A program made the position numbers and the translations under genes. 64,000 nt of DNA, from NCBI RefSeq assembly GCF_000429865.1, contig NZ_KE386977.1, forward strand, positions 119,393 through 183,392. Reading direction: 5' to 3'. Shown here piece after piece: positions 36,054 through 44,955 of this stretch. The stretch's first letter is position 1, and every line of letters starts with the position of its first letter. The notes below the pieces were generated by a model. That model worked only from the letters and a program-made list of their open reading frames with translations, had not been told where the DNA came from and searched no databases. Source of the DNA: Cucumibacter marinus DSM 18995 (GTDB taxonomy: Bacteria; Pseudomonadota; Alphaproteobacteria; Rhizobiales; Devosiaceae).

Positions 36054-36129
36054 GCCCAGGTAGCTCAGTTGGTAGAGCAGCGGATTGAAAATCCGCGTGT
36101 CGGTGGTTCGATTCCGCCCCTGGGCACCA
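36054..36129 (+). tRNA. tRNA-Phe (GAA anticodon)
   Basis: A 76-nt cloverleaf with encoded CCA: acceptor GCCCAGG paired with CCTGGGC, D-arm AGCTCAGTTGGTAGAGC, anticodon loop TTGAAAA (GAA reads UUC/UUU), T-arm GGTGGTTCGATTCCGCC, discriminator A. It sits alone between convergent genes. Confidence 0.97.
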
Positions 36130-36168
36130 CTTCCCTCCGCGCATTGCAGATTGATGTCCCTCGTGACC

Positions 36169-37830
36169 TCACGGGCGCCGGCCGGTCTTCCCTGTGATCT
36201 TGCGCAAAAGGTCCGAGGGGACTTCGCTGCCGTCATAGAGTCCCAAAAACACACCCTTGCCGAAGGCCTTGCCGCGCATGGCCTTGATCTCAGCTTCGGA
36301 CAGCGCGGTGCGCTGGGACATCCGGCGCGCCCATCGGCCCAGCCGCTCATACATCAGCTCGATGATCTGCTCGTGTCCCGGTTGACCGCCGAGATCGTGC
36401 AGTTCGTCCGGATCGTTGGCGAGGTCGAACAGCATGGGCCTGAAGCCGCCTTCGGCGTGCACCAATTTCCAGTTCCGGTCCGCGACCATGAACAACCGGC
36501 ACTGCCGCGGTTCGAGGCCTAATGTCTGGGCGGCACCGGTGGTTGAATAATCGTATTCGGAGATGACGAAGTCGCGCCCGGTGTCTCTGGCTTCGCCACG
36601 AAGCAGGGGCAGGAGCGAATGGCCTTCAAGAATGTGATCGGGCACATCCCCGCCCAGCCATTCGAGGAAGGTGGGTGCCAGGTCGATCGCCTCGATGAGC
36701 GCATCCGACACAGTGCCGCGCGTCGCGTCGGCAGCCGAGTCCGGATCATGGACGATCAGCGGAATCTTGACCGAGCAATCGTGGAACAAATCCTTTTCGC
36801 CCATCCAGTGATCGCCGAGATAATCGCCGTGATCGGACGTGACCACGATAAGGGTATTCTCCATCTGCCCGGTCGCTTCGAGATGGGCGAACAGGCGTCC
36901 GAGCTGGTCGTCGGCCTGCTTGATGAGCCCCATATAGGCCGGGATCACCTTTTCGCGGACCTCGTCGCGCGAGAAGGTTTTCGAAACCAGGCTGTCCATA
37001 TAGGCGCCATAGACCGGATGAGGGTCGTCGCGTTCCTTCGGGTCCCGATTGACGGGCAGAATGTCGTCAGGTCCGTAAAGGGCGTGGTAGGGCGCCGGCA
37101 CGATATAGGGCCAGTGGGGCTTGATGTAGGAGAGATGGCACAGCCAGGGGCGGGCGGCATCCTTGTGCGCATCGAGAAATTCGATGCAGCGCGTGGTCAG
37201 CCAGACTGTTTCCGAATCTTCGTCTTCGATATTGGCTGGCTGGTCGGCATTGGCCATCAGCCAGCCCGACGCGATCTCCCCGTCGTCGGTCGCTGCCGCA
37301 TTGGCATAGACGTGCCAGGGATTGTCGGCCTCGTAGCCGCGCTGCTTGAGGTATTCATTATAGGGCGAGCGGCGGGTGTCGTAGATTCCCTCATTGCCTT
37401 CCGCCCATAATCCGTCATCGCGCAGCACGACATCGAAGCCGCACTCGGCCTGGCGCGCGCCGATGACGCTGTCAGGGGCAATGCCGAGCCGTTCGAGCCC
37501 TTTGGCGTCGGCCTGCATATGCGTCTTGCCGATCAGGTAGCAATCGGCGCCGATGGCGCGCAGATGATCGCCCAGCGTGTGTTCGCCGACCTTGAGCGGG
37601 AAATTGTTGCGCTGGGCGCCGTGGCTATGGACGTAGCGGCCGGTGTAAAAACTCATGCGCGACGACCCGCAAATCGGGGATTGCACATAGGCACGGTCAA
37701 AACGGACGCCCTTCTGGGCCAGCCGGTCGATATTGGGGGTGTGCAGCGCCGGGTGGCCGGCGCAGCTCAAGTAATCAAACCGCAGCTGGTCGAACATGAT
37801 GAACAGGATGTTCTTGCGCGCGGCGGTCAC
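36169..37830 (-). CDS. Sulfatase / phosphonate monoesterase-like hydrolase (alkaline phosphatase superfamily)
   Basis: A 553-residue enzyme that probably cleaves a sulfate ester or phosphonate/phosphodiester. Asp14 in FIMFDQLRFD and the DHGD in TSDHGDYLGDH would bind the metal. Cys54 in SPICGSSRMSFYTGR fits the C-x-(S/P/A)-x-R signature for conversion to formylglycine. The N-terminal half resembles the phosphonate monoester hydrolases of rhizobia more than choline sulfatases, as far as memory allows. No signal peptide is seen. GTG at 37830 overlaps the tctA stop (GTGA), so they are coupled; upstream in-phase sequence is tctA read in another frame. Confidence 0.8.
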   Translation of the reverse strand: MTAARKNILFIMFDQLRFDYLSCAGHPALHTPNIDRLAQKGVRFDRAYVQSPICGSSRMSFYTGRYVHSHGAQRNNFPLKVGEHTLGDHLRAIGADCYLIGKTHMQADAKGLERLGIAPDSVIGARQAECGFDVVLRDDGLWAEGNEGIYDTRRSPYNEYLKQRGYEADNPWHVYANAAATDDGEIASGWLMANADQPANIEDEDSETVWLTTRCIEFLDAHKDAARPWLCHLSYIKPHWPYIVPAPYHALYGPDDILPVNRDPKERDDPHPVYGAYMDSLVSKTFSRDEVREKVIPAYMGLIKQADDQLGRLFAHLEATGQMENTLIVVTSDHGDYLGDHWMGEKDLFHDCSVKIPLIVHDPDSAADATRGTVSDALIEAIDLAPTFLEWLGGDVPDHILEGHSLLPLLRGEARDTGRDFVISEYDYSTTGAAQTLGLEPRQCRLFMVADRNWKLVHAEGGFRPMLFDLANDPDELHDLGGQPGHEQIIELMYERLGRWARRMSQRTALSEAEIKAMRGKAFGKGVFLGLYDGSEVPSDLLRKITGKTGRRP

Positions 37831-39338
37831 GAGGCATCTCCAGCAGCTGCGCGGCGGCGGGACAGGCCAAACCGCCACAGGGAAATCAGGGATACAAGAA
37901 TCAACAGGATCGCCACCGGGTGATCGATGAGGGCCGAGGGTTCGCCATTGGTGATCACCAGGGCCTGCGACAGGGAGCGCTCGAACCGGTCGCCGAGGAA
38001 GAAGGCGATGATGAAGATCACCACCGAATAGCCGAAACTCGTCATCGCATAGCCTAATGCGGCAAAGATCAGCATGATCGCCACGCCGAACAGCCCGCCG
38101 GTCGAAAGCGCCACCCCTGCGATGCACAACAGGATGGCCGAGGAAAAGACCACGGCTTCGGGGGCCCGAACCACCCGGGTCCACAGCCGCAGGCCGAGCT
38201 GGCCGACGATGAGGTTCATCACATTGGCCATGATCATCGCGCCGAACAGCCCATAGACCAGCCGGCCCTGTTGCTCGAACAGCAAGGGCCCGGGCTGAAT
38301 GCCGTGAATGACCAGGGCGCTGATGATCAGCGCGGCGCCGATGCTGCCGGGAATGCCAAGGGTCAGAAGCGGAATGAGATTGGCACCCATCACCGCCGAG
38401 TTGGCGCTTTCGGCGGCGGCAATGCCCTTGAGATTGCCTTTGCCGAAGCTGTCGGGGTCCTTGTCGGCGCGTTTGGCCGCCGCATAGGACATGAAGGCCG
38501 CCGCGGTCGAGCCGATGCCTGGCAGTGCGCCCAGCGCCGTGCCGATGGCTGCGCCACGCGCCATGACGTAGCGGCAGGCCCAGTATTCGGCAAAGCTGAC
38601 CCGCCGGTCAGCCCGATCCTGATCCCTCGGGATCTCGATGGCCGGGCGTGCAATGCCGCGGCTGGCAATAATCCGCCGGATGATCTCGGAAAAGGCCAGC
38701 ATCCCGATGGCCACCGCGGCGAGGGGCAACCCGTCATAGAGTTCGAACCAGCCGAAATAAAAGCGTGGCGTGGCGTGTTCCGGGTCGAGCCCGACGGTTG
38801 CGCAAAGCAGGCCAAGCGCTGCAGCGATAACCCCCTTGGTCACCGAATTGCCGATGAGACCGGCAATCACGGTGAAGGCAAAAATCATCAGGGCCAGCAC
38901 TTCGACCGGTCCCATGCGCAAGGCCAGCACAGCCAGCGGCGCGGAGACGGTGATCAGGACGATATCGCTGACCGTGTCACCGGTCACCGAGGCAAACAGG
39001 GCCATCTTGGTGGCTTTTTCGGGCTTGCCCTGCTTGGCGAGCGGATGCCCGTCCAGTGCGGTGGCAGCGGCATCGGGCGTGCCGGGCGTGTTGATCAGCA
39101 CGGCTGGTACTGCACCGCCGACCAGCCCGCCCTTGTTGATACCCATCAGGAACGCGATGGCGGCGAGCGGCGACAGCGCAAAGGTGAAGGGGATGGCGAT
39201 CGCCATAGCCATGACCGGTCCGATACCGGGAATGGCGCCCACCAACTGCCCCAACGCCACGCCGGCGAAAACGAACAGCAGATTGGTCAGGGTGAACGCA
39301 TCGGCAAAGCCGGCAAGAATAACGGACAAATCAACCAT
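37827..39338 (-). CDS. tctA: Tripartite tricarboxylate transporter, large membrane subunit TctA
   Basis: A 503-residue inner-membrane subunit with about 11-12 hydrophobic segments. It shows the family signatures GAIPGIGPVMAMAIAIPFTFALSP (two such GxxPGIG repeats, the second AALPGIGSTAAAFMSYAAAKR). With TctB and TctC it imports carboxylates or other small anions with sodium or protons. The sulfatase gene downstream overlaps by 4 bp, suggesting the cargo is that enzyme's substrate. Confidence 0.94.
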   Translation of the reverse strand: MVDLSVILAGFADAFTLTNLLFVFAGVALGQLVGAIPGIGPVMAMAIAIPFTFALSPLAAIAFLMGINKGGLVGGAVPAVLINTPGTPDAAATALDGHPLAKQGKPEKATKMALFASVTGDTVSDIVLITVSAPLAVLALRMGPVEVLALMIFAFTVIAGLIGNSVTKGVIAAALGLLCATVGLDPEHATPRFYFGWFELYDGLPLAAVAIGMLAFSEIIRRIIASRGIARPAIEIPRDQDRADRRVSFAEYWACRYVMARGAAIGTALGALPGIGSTAAAFMSYAAAKRADKDPDSFGKGNLKGIAAAESANSAVMGANLIPLLTLGIPGSIGAALIISALVIHGIQPGPLLFEQQGRLVYGLFGAMIMANVMNLIVGQLGLRLWTRVVRAPEAVVFSSAILLCIAGVALSTGGLFGVAIMLIFAALGYAMTSFGYSVVIFIIAFFLGDRFERSLSQALVITNGEPSALIDHPVAILLILVSLISLWRFGLSRRRAAAGDAS

Positions 39339-39347
39339 GACGAAGCC

Positions 39348-39782
39348 TCACGGCAGGGGGCGGCCCAGAAGGACCTCAGCCGCGAGCCAGATGACAAACG
39401 GAACGCCGAGCGCTCCTACCGCCAGCCAGAGCCATGATCGCATGCCCATCCAGAGCATGACAGCAAGCGCCAGAACCGGCGCCACGATGACAAAGCCGGT
39501 CCAGTCGATGGCAAGGCAGCCAAGGGCAACCAGAGCGAATAACAGGGCAGCGCGTACGAAGGCCGGGCCGTCGGGCGCGATCCCTTCCTCGGGGCGCAGC
39601 GCGATCCCCAACCCGCCGATCAGGATCACCCAGGCCATGGCGGTGGGGACGGTTTGCGGCTTCACCCAGCCATAACTCACCTGTTCGGTGGCGGTTGGAA
39701 TGATCCAGAAAAGCAGCGCGGCACCGAAAGCGGCGCAGGCCAGCCCGGATAGCCGGTTGGCAGAACGATCAAGTAAAATCAT
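39348..39782 (-). CDS. tctB: Tripartite tricarboxylate transporter, small membrane subunit TctB
   Basis: A 144-residue membrane protein with four predicted helices, the usual size and layout of TctB. It lies 9 bp before tctA and 54 bp after tctC in one operon. Sequence of TctB is poorly conserved, so the call rests on size, topology and position. Confidence 0.88.
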   Translation of the reverse strand: MILLDRSANRLSGLACAAFGAALLFWIIPTATEQVSYGWVKPQTVPTAMAWVILIGGLGIALRPEEGIAPDGPAFVRAALLFALVALGCLAIDWTGFVIVAPVLALAVMLWMGMRSWLWLAVGALGVPFVIWLAAEVLLGRPLP

Positions 39783-39836
39783 GGTCCACCCTGAATGGGA
39801 GGCCCGCAGCGTCTGGACGCTGCGGGCAGGCTCTGC

Positions 39837-40781
39837 CTAGTTGGCGCCGAACAGCGTGCCGACATTCACAAGGCCTTCGTCGAGCATGGTCGCAGTCCCT
39901 TCGGGCCCCAGATTGTTCACCGAGGTGATAAGCGCGTTCTCGACAATCTCGCGGACCGGGTCGGAGGCGATGGCATTGGCCAACGCTTCGGACAGGGCGG
40001 CGCGGGCATCCTCTGGCAGGCCGGCAGGCGCGGCGAAGTAGAAATAAGGGTCAACATAGAGGTTGTAACCCTGTTCGCGCAGAGTGGGGACATCCGGCGC
40101 GTAGGAATGGCGGTCGGCATTCGCACTCGCCAAAAGCTTCAGATCACCGGATTCGAGATAGGGCAGATGCGCCCCGGCCGAGAACGATGCCAGCACCTGG
40201 TCACCCAACACGAATTGAACCATTTCCGCCGAGCTTTCGGTGGAGACAGGCCTCAGACCCGCATCGTCCTGCGCGTTGATGGCCAGCACCAACAGCTCCT
40301 GCGGTTTGGCATCAAAGGCAATGGCCGCGCCGTCATTGGCCTTGGCGTAGTCGACCAGGCCCGGAATGTCGTCGAAAGGCTGGTCGGCCTTGGCGACGAT
40401 GGCGAGCTGGGCGCGGGTAACCGTTCCGAGATAGTCGAAGCTGTCGAGATCGAAGGGCAGCTCGTCGCCGCGCAAGACCAGATTGATCAGAACCGGCATC
40501 GACACGCCGAGACCGATGACCGACCCGTCCGCCGGGGCGTTGACCAGACCCGTAAACATGGCGATGCCGCCGCCGCCCGGCTTGTTTTGCGGGACCACGG
40601 TCCAGCCGGTCTGCTCTTCCATCTGGTTGGCGATGACACGGCCGAGCGTGTCTGTTTCACCGCCGGCCCCGAAGCCGATCTGCAATTCGATCGAGCCGGG
40701 CGGGCTCCAGTCCTGTGCGGTGGCCGAAACGGTGAGCAAGGCGGTGGCGGCCAATGCGCCGGCGAGATGTTTGATGGTCAT
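39837..40781 (-). CDS. tctC: Tripartite tricarboxylate transporter substrate-binding protein (Bug family)
   Basis: A 314-residue periplasmic binding protein with a signal peptide (1-22, ending SATAQ). The family motifs are IGFGAGGETDTLGRVIANQMEEQTG, VVPQNKPGGGGIAMFTGLVNAPADG and the long C-terminal helix. Bug proteins bind small anionic ligands, often carboxylates, between two lobes. It is the first transporter gene after the MarR regulator (51 bp). Confidence 0.93.
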   Translation of the reverse strand: MTIKHLAGALAATALLTVSATAQDWSPPGSIELQIGFGAGGETDTLGRVIANQMEEQTGWTVVPQNKPGGGGIAMFTGLVNAPADGSVIGLGVSMPVLINLVLRGDELPFDLDSFDYLGTVTRAQLAIVAKADQPFDDIPGLVDYAKANDGAAIAFDAKPQELLVLAINAQDDAGLRPVSTESSAEMVQFVLGDQVLASFSAGAHLPYLESGDLKLLASANADRHSYAPDVPTLREQGYNLYVDPYFYFAAPAGLPEDARAALSEALANAIASDPVREIVENALITSVNNLGPEGTATMLDEGLVNVGTLFGAN

Positions 40782-40832
40782 GGTTTCCTCCCTTTTGGGC
40801 TTTGCCGGCGTCCTCCTGTCCGGCAGCCCGGT

Positions 40833-41432
40833 TTATCCGGCCCGCTCCTTATCGTTTTCGAGCGGTTGACCGGCTTGACTGGCCGCAGCGGTGATGCGGC
40901 CGAGCATATCGAGAAACTGGCGTTGTTCGTCCGGGGTGAGCGCCGCGTCGATCCGCGCGCCATAAGCGCTGACAACGGGCCGCAGCGCTTCGAACCAGGC
41001 ACGGCCCTGCCCGGTCATGGCAAAAAGCCGGACGCGGCGATCTTTGTCGCTCTGGCGTGCCGTCAACAGGCCCCGGTCTTCCATGCGTGCAAGGGCGCGG
41101 CTGACCTGCCCCTGTTCCATGCCCGAAAAGTCCACCAGCGCCTTTTGAGTCTGTTCTTCGTCACGCGCCAGGCACAGGCAGATGCGCCAATCCACGAGGC
41201 TGAGGGTGCCGGCCCCGGCAAGCACTTCAGCCAGCCGACCGCGCAACAGCCGCGCGGCGCGCTGGGTTGCGACCGAGACCAGGCTGGCACCAGGCGGCAC
41301 CGTGTGAAGCCGCAGCAGCGCCAGACCTTCCTGGCCGGCAGCGGTGGGTTCAGTGCGTACATGCGAGCGGGATGCCGCGCTGGCATGGCGCGTTGGTGTG
41401 TGTCCGGCAGTCAGTTGATCTCTGGCGCCCAT
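40833..41432 (-). CDS. MarR-family transcriptional regulator
   Basis: A 199-residue winged-helix regulator: the HTH has LVDFSGMEQGQVSRALARMEDRGLL and the wing has SDKDRRVRLFAMT. A disordered N-terminal tail of about 45 residues precedes the domain. It heads the TctCBA-sulfatase operon on the same strand, and a perfect 12-bp palindrome lies 30 bp upstream of its start, so autoregulated ligand-induced control is likely. The inducer is unknown. Confidence 0.9.
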   Translation of the reverse strand: MGARDQLTAGHTPTRHASAASRSHVRTEPTAAGQEGLALLRLHTVPPGASLVSVATQRAARLLRGRLAEVLAGAGTLSLVDWRICLCLARDEEQTQKALVDFSGMEQGQVSRALARMEDRGLLTARQSDKDRRVRLFAMTGQGRAWFEALRPVVSAYGARIDAALTPDEQRQFLDMLGRITAAASQAGQPLENDKERAG

Positions 41433-41461
41433 TCCACCCTCATTCCATGACCAAACATAGA

Positions 41462-41473
41462 ATGACTAGTCAT
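41462..41473. promoter_or_regulatory. Palindromic operator candidate for the MarR regulator
   Basis: ATGACTAGTCAT, a perfect 12-bp palindrome 30 bp upstream of the marR-type start codon, inside an AT-rich stretch that is the likely promoter. MarR dimers bind such sites. Confidence 0.55.
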
Positions 41474-41573
41474 ATAACTCAAGAGGAGGAAAGGGGCGCT
41501 CTGCGCATGGGCGAAGCGGGACCGTCGAACAGGGTCGGCGCGTGAAAGCGGAACGCGGGCAAGTGGCTGCCGC

Positions 41574-43082
41574 TCAGCCTTGCAGATCCTCGGGCAACAG
41601 GCTCTCCGGCATGTTCTGATAGCTGACGGGCCGCAGAAACCGCCGGATCGCCATGGTGCCAACCGAGGTGGCGCCAAAATTGGTCGAGGCCGGGTAGGGT
41701 CCGCCATGGACCATGGCGTCACACACCTCGACACCGGTCGGATAGCCATTGACCAGCAAACGCCCGGCCTTGCGTTCGACGATCGGCATCAGCCTTCGCG
41801 CCATGGCGGTGTCGCCTTCATCAAGATGCAGCGTACAGGTCAGCTGACCTTCGAGCGAACGCGCGACCGCCAGCATCTCATCTACGCCGGAGACCCGAAC
41901 GATCAGGCCCAGCGGCCCGAACACCTCGTCACCAAGTGCCTTGTTGCCCAACCAGTCAGCCCCGCTGGTCTCGAACAGATAGGGCGTGGCCTGGCGCAGA
42001 TCGCAGGTGCTGGTTAGCAATTGACGGACGCCTTGCGAACCGGCGACACGGTCGCGCCCGTTGCGGTAAGCTTTAGCGATCCCGTCGGTCAGCATGGTCT
42101 GGGGCCCGGTCGTCGAAAGCGCGTCCGTTGCGGCTCTGGAAAAACCATCGGCTTCCGGTCCGTCGACGAGAATGGCGATGCCGGGATTGGTGCAGAACTG
42201 CCCGGCTCCCATGGTGAGGGACGCGGCCCAGCCCTTCGCAATGGTGTCGCCCCGCGCAGCCACGGCTTCGGGCAGCAGGAACATCGGATTGACCGACCCC
42301 AGCTCCCCGAAAAACGGTATCGGCTGGTCCCGGCCCGAGCAGAGATCGAACAGGGCACGTCCGGCGCGGAACGAGCCGGTGAACCCGACAGCCCGGATCA
42401 GTTCATGGGTCACGAGGGCCTCGCCGACCTCGATGCCGTCCGACTGGATGAGCGAGAACACGCCCGGGTGCTGGCTGGTCGCCCTGATCGCGGCGTCTAT
42501 CGCCTGGGCGACGATTTCGCCAGTGCCGGGATGAGCGGGGTGGCCTTTGACAACGACTGGGCAACCCGCGGCAAGCGCGCTGGCGGTGTCACCGCCGGCT
42601 GTCGAGAAGGCGAGCGGAAAATTCGAGGCGCCGAAAACCGCAACCGGCCCGATCGGGCGCTGCATCAGACGAATGTCCGGCCGGGGCAAGGGGCTGCGGT
42701 CGGGCAGGGCCTTGTCATGCCGCTGGTCCAGATAGGCGCCGTAAAGGATATGGCTGGCAAACAGGCGCAGTTGGCCGGTGGTGCGGCCGCGTTCGCCGTC
42801 AAGCCGCGCCTCGGGCAGGCCGGTTTCAGCGGCGCCGATACGGGTAATGGCAGCGCCGCGCTGCTCGATCTCGTCTGCAATCGCGTTGAGGAACGCAGCC
42901 CTGTCCGCACGGCTCGAATAGCCGTAGGACCAGAAGGCCTCCTCGGCGGCACGCACCGCAGCGTCCACATCCGCGGGCGTGCCGGCGGAGAAAGTCTGAG
43001 TTTCTCCGCGGGCCGGGGCGTTCGAGAACTGTTTGCCGCCTGCAACCCAGTCCCCGGCGATCAGGTGTTTTCCTGTCAGCAT
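41574..43082 (-). CDS. 2-oxoglutarate semialdehyde dehydrogenase (NADP)
   Basis: A 502-residue aldehyde dehydrogenase. Catalytic residues are in place: Asn154 (GASNFPLAF), Lys179, Glu260 (GELGSVNP) and Cys297 (GAGQFCTNPG). The GELGSVNPMF and QFCTNPG form is that of 2-oxoglutarate semialdehyde dehydrogenases. Here it would oxidise the semialdehyde made by the preceding DapA-type enzyme to 2-oxoglutarate, the last step of non-phosphorylative pentose oxidation. It is the last gene of the sugar operon. Confidence 0.92.
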   Translation of the reverse strand: MLTGKHLIAGDWVAGGKQFSNAPARGETQTFSAGTPADVDAAVRAAEEAFWSYGYSSRADRAAFLNAIADEIEQRGAAITRIGAAETGLPEARLDGERGRTTGQLRLFASHILYGAYLDQRHDKALPDRSPLPRPDIRLMQRPIGPVAVFGASNFPLAFSTAGGDTASALAAGCPVVVKGHPAHPGTGEIVAQAIDAAIRATSQHPGVFSLIQSDGIEVGEALVTHELIRAVGFTGSFRAGRALFDLCSGRDQPIPFFGELGSVNPMFLLPEAVAARGDTIAKGWAASLTMGAGQFCTNPGIAILVDGPEADGFSRAATDALSTTGPQTMLTDGIAKAYRNGRDRVAGSQGVRQLLTSTCDLRQATPYLFETSGADWLGNKALGDEVFGPLGLIVRVSGVDEMLAVARSLEGQLTCTLHLDEGDTAMARRLMPIVERKAGRLLVNGYPTGVEVCDAMVHGGPYPASTNFGATSVGTMAIRRFLRPVSYQNMPESLLPEDLQG

Positions 43083-43106
43083 GAAGTCTCTCTCCTGTTC
43101 GCGGTG

Positions 43107-44021
43107 TCAGTATCCGGCGGGCAGCCGGAATTCGGGCTCGGCCTTGCCTTCGAAGGCGCCATCGATCAGGTAGCAAAATCCTGCACCCGGATCGGCGGCC
43201 CGCGCGGCCTCGTCCTGCCCTTCCCAGGCAGTGGTAACGGCCAGCCGGTCAAGCCGAGGCCCGACAAAGGCCGGGCAGCTGGTCTGCGCGGCAGGCACTT
43301 CATAGGTGGCGATCAATTGGCCGCCTGGCGAAAATCCCGAAACGGATCCGCCGCCCCAGGCCGCGTTCCACAGGTTTCCCTCCGCGTCGGTGACCGAACC
43401 GTCGAAGCGCCCGCCCAGCGGCAGATCATCCCCGGTCAGAAAGATGTCGCGTTCTTCAAGCGGAAGGCCGGTCTGCGGATCGAGCCGCACCCGCCACAGG
43501 ATATTGAGCGCCGTGTCGGCGAAATAGCCCCATCGCCCATCGGGGGAAAAGCAGATCGAATTCGGAATGGTGATCCGGTCGAACAGGGCGCGCGCCCTGC
43601 CACCGGCGCAGTGATAGATCGCACCCGCCTGATGCTGCGCCGACTTCCCCATCGTGCCCACCCACATCGCACCCGAAGGATGGACCCGTGCATCATTCGA
43701 GCGCGTATCGGGGCGGGCGGCCTCAATCGGGGTCAGGCGTGTGAGGGTTCCGGTGGCGATGCGGCGCAGATAGAGCCCGTCCTCCATGACCAGCACGTGC
43801 CGGTCGCCATCGACCAACGCCAGCGCCGAGGCCATGCGAGGAAGGGTGTGGTGCCGCGTCGTCGCGGTCGCAAAGCGGTGCTCGAACAGGGTGTGGCCCA
43901 GAATGTCGAACCACCATAGCGTGTCGCTGTCCGGGTCATAGACCGGACCTTCGCCGAGCTCGCAGCATTCCGCGCTCAGTCTCTGGGGCGTTGCCATGGC
44001 TATCGACACCGGGGTCACCAT
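43107..44021 (-). CDS. SMP-30/gluconolactonase family lactonase (sugar lactone hydrolase)
   Basis: A 304-residue six-bladed beta-propeller hydrolase. SMP-30 features include the calcium-site Glu in ELGEGPVYD near the start, the SNDARVHPSGAMWVGTMG segment, the NSICFSPDGRWGYFADT segment, and a later GRFDGSVTDAEGNLW that supplies the metal-binding Asp. It would open the arabinono- (or galactono-) lactone made by the 1-dehydrogenase. The start at 44021 lies 6 bp after the preceding gene's stop; ATG 43997 is an alternative. Confidence 0.88.
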   Translation of the reverse strand: MVTPVSIAMATPQRLSAECCELGEGPVYDPDSDTLWWFDILGHTLFEHRFATATTRHHTLPRMASALALVDGDRHVLVMEDGLYLRRIATGTLTRLTPIEAARPDTRSNDARVHPSGAMWVGTMGKSAQHQAGAIYHCAGGRARALFDRITIPNSICFSPDGRWGYFADTALNILWRVRLDPQTGLPLEERDIFLTGDDLPLGGRFDGSVTDAEGNLWNAAWGGGSVSGFSPGGQLIATYEVPAAQTSCPAFVGPRLDRLAVTTAWEGQDEAARAADPGAGFCYLIDGAFEGKAEPEFRLPAGY

Positions 44022-44026
44022 TTTGC

Positions 44027-44944
44027 CTATTGGCCCCAGCGCAGGGCGAGAATGTCGAGCTCGCGCGCAAGCTGCAGGAGCCGGGTCCGAGTACGGTCCG
44101 TGATGGGCTTGAGCGGGTGGCGCACGGTGTCGCTGCCGATCACGCCGCCCTCCATCATCACGGTCTTGGCCGCCCGCAATCCGCATTGGCGGTTTTCGTG
44201 GTTGATCAGCGGCAGGCATCGCCGCCAGTGCTCGAGGGCGGCATCGGTGTTCCCGGCGCGGTATTCGGTGACAATCGGCCGGATCTGGTCGGGAAACAGG
44301 GCCGAGGTCATGGTGCCGGTCGCCCCGGCATCCAGATCGGCCAACAGCGTGACGGCTTCCTCGCCATCGAACGGGCCGACAATGTCGGGGCCGCCTGCTT
44401 CGATCAGCGCCGCTATCTTGTCGGCGGCAAAGGGGACCTCGATCTTGAAATAGGAGACCTGTTCGAGTTCACGCGCCATGCGCACCAGCAGATCGATTGG
44501 CAAGGAAATCCCGGAAAGGGGGGCGTCCTGTACCATGATCGGAATCGAGATCGTTTCGCTGACGGCCGCAAAATGCTCGAAAATGCCCTCGTGTGCCGGC
44601 ACCAGACCCACGCCGTGATAGGGCGCCATCATCATCACCATGGCGGCCCCCATCGCCTCGGCAGCCCGGGCTCTGGCAGTCACCACGCCGGTCGAGAAAT
44701 GGCTGATCGTCACAATCACCGGCACCCGCCCCGCCGCGTGTTCGAGGCTCAGCCGCATGAGTGTGGCGCGCTCCTCGTCCGACAGCAGGAATTGCTCTGA
44801 ATAGTTCGCGAGGATGCAGATCGCGTCCACCCCCTGATCGATCATGCAATCGATCACCCGCCGCATGCCGTCTTCATCCACGGTGCCATCGGTATGAAAC
44901 GGGGTCGGCGCCACGGGCAGGATGCCGGTAAGCGGAAATTTCAT
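44027..44944 (-). CDS. DapA-family dehydratase, probably 2-keto-3-deoxy-L-arabinonate dehydratase
   Basis: A 305-residue class I aldolase-fold enzyme of the dihydrodipicolinate synthase family. The Schiff-base lysine is Lys167 in YFKIEVP; the usual DHDPS catalytic tyrosine position reads MVQDAP, as in keto-deoxy-sugar-acid dehydratases rather than DapA. In this operon it should turn 2-keto-3-deoxy-arabinonate into 2-oxoglutarate semialdehyde. It is not the lysine-pathway DapA. Placed between mutarotase and lactonase genes. Confidence 0.85.
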   Translation of the reverse strand: MKFPLTGILPVAPTPFHTDGTVDEDGMRRVIDCMIDQGVDAICILANYSEQFLLSDEERATLMRLSLEHAAGRVPVIVTISHFSTGVVTARARAAEAMGAAMVMMMAPYHGVGLVPAHEGIFEHFAAVSETISIPIMVQDAPLSGISLPIDLLVRMARELEQVSYFKIEVPFAADKIAALIEAGGPDIVGPFDGEEAVTLLADLDAGATGTMTSALFPDQIRPIVTEYRAGNTDAALEHWRRCLPLINHENRQCGLRAAKTVMMEGGVIGSDTVRHPLKPITDRTRTRLLQLARELDILALRWGQ

Positions 44945-44955
44945 GGCTTGTCCTT

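Noticed and set aside
36054-36129. tRNA-Phe as integration site of a genomic island holding the catabolic genes
   Set aside because: No integrase gene, no duplicated tRNA 3' end was noticed in the window, and base composition does not change across it.
37831-38184. In-frame extension of the sulfatase gene
   Set aside because: It overlaps tctA in a shifted frame and gives non-family sequence; the GTG at 37830 forms a normal GTGA overlap.
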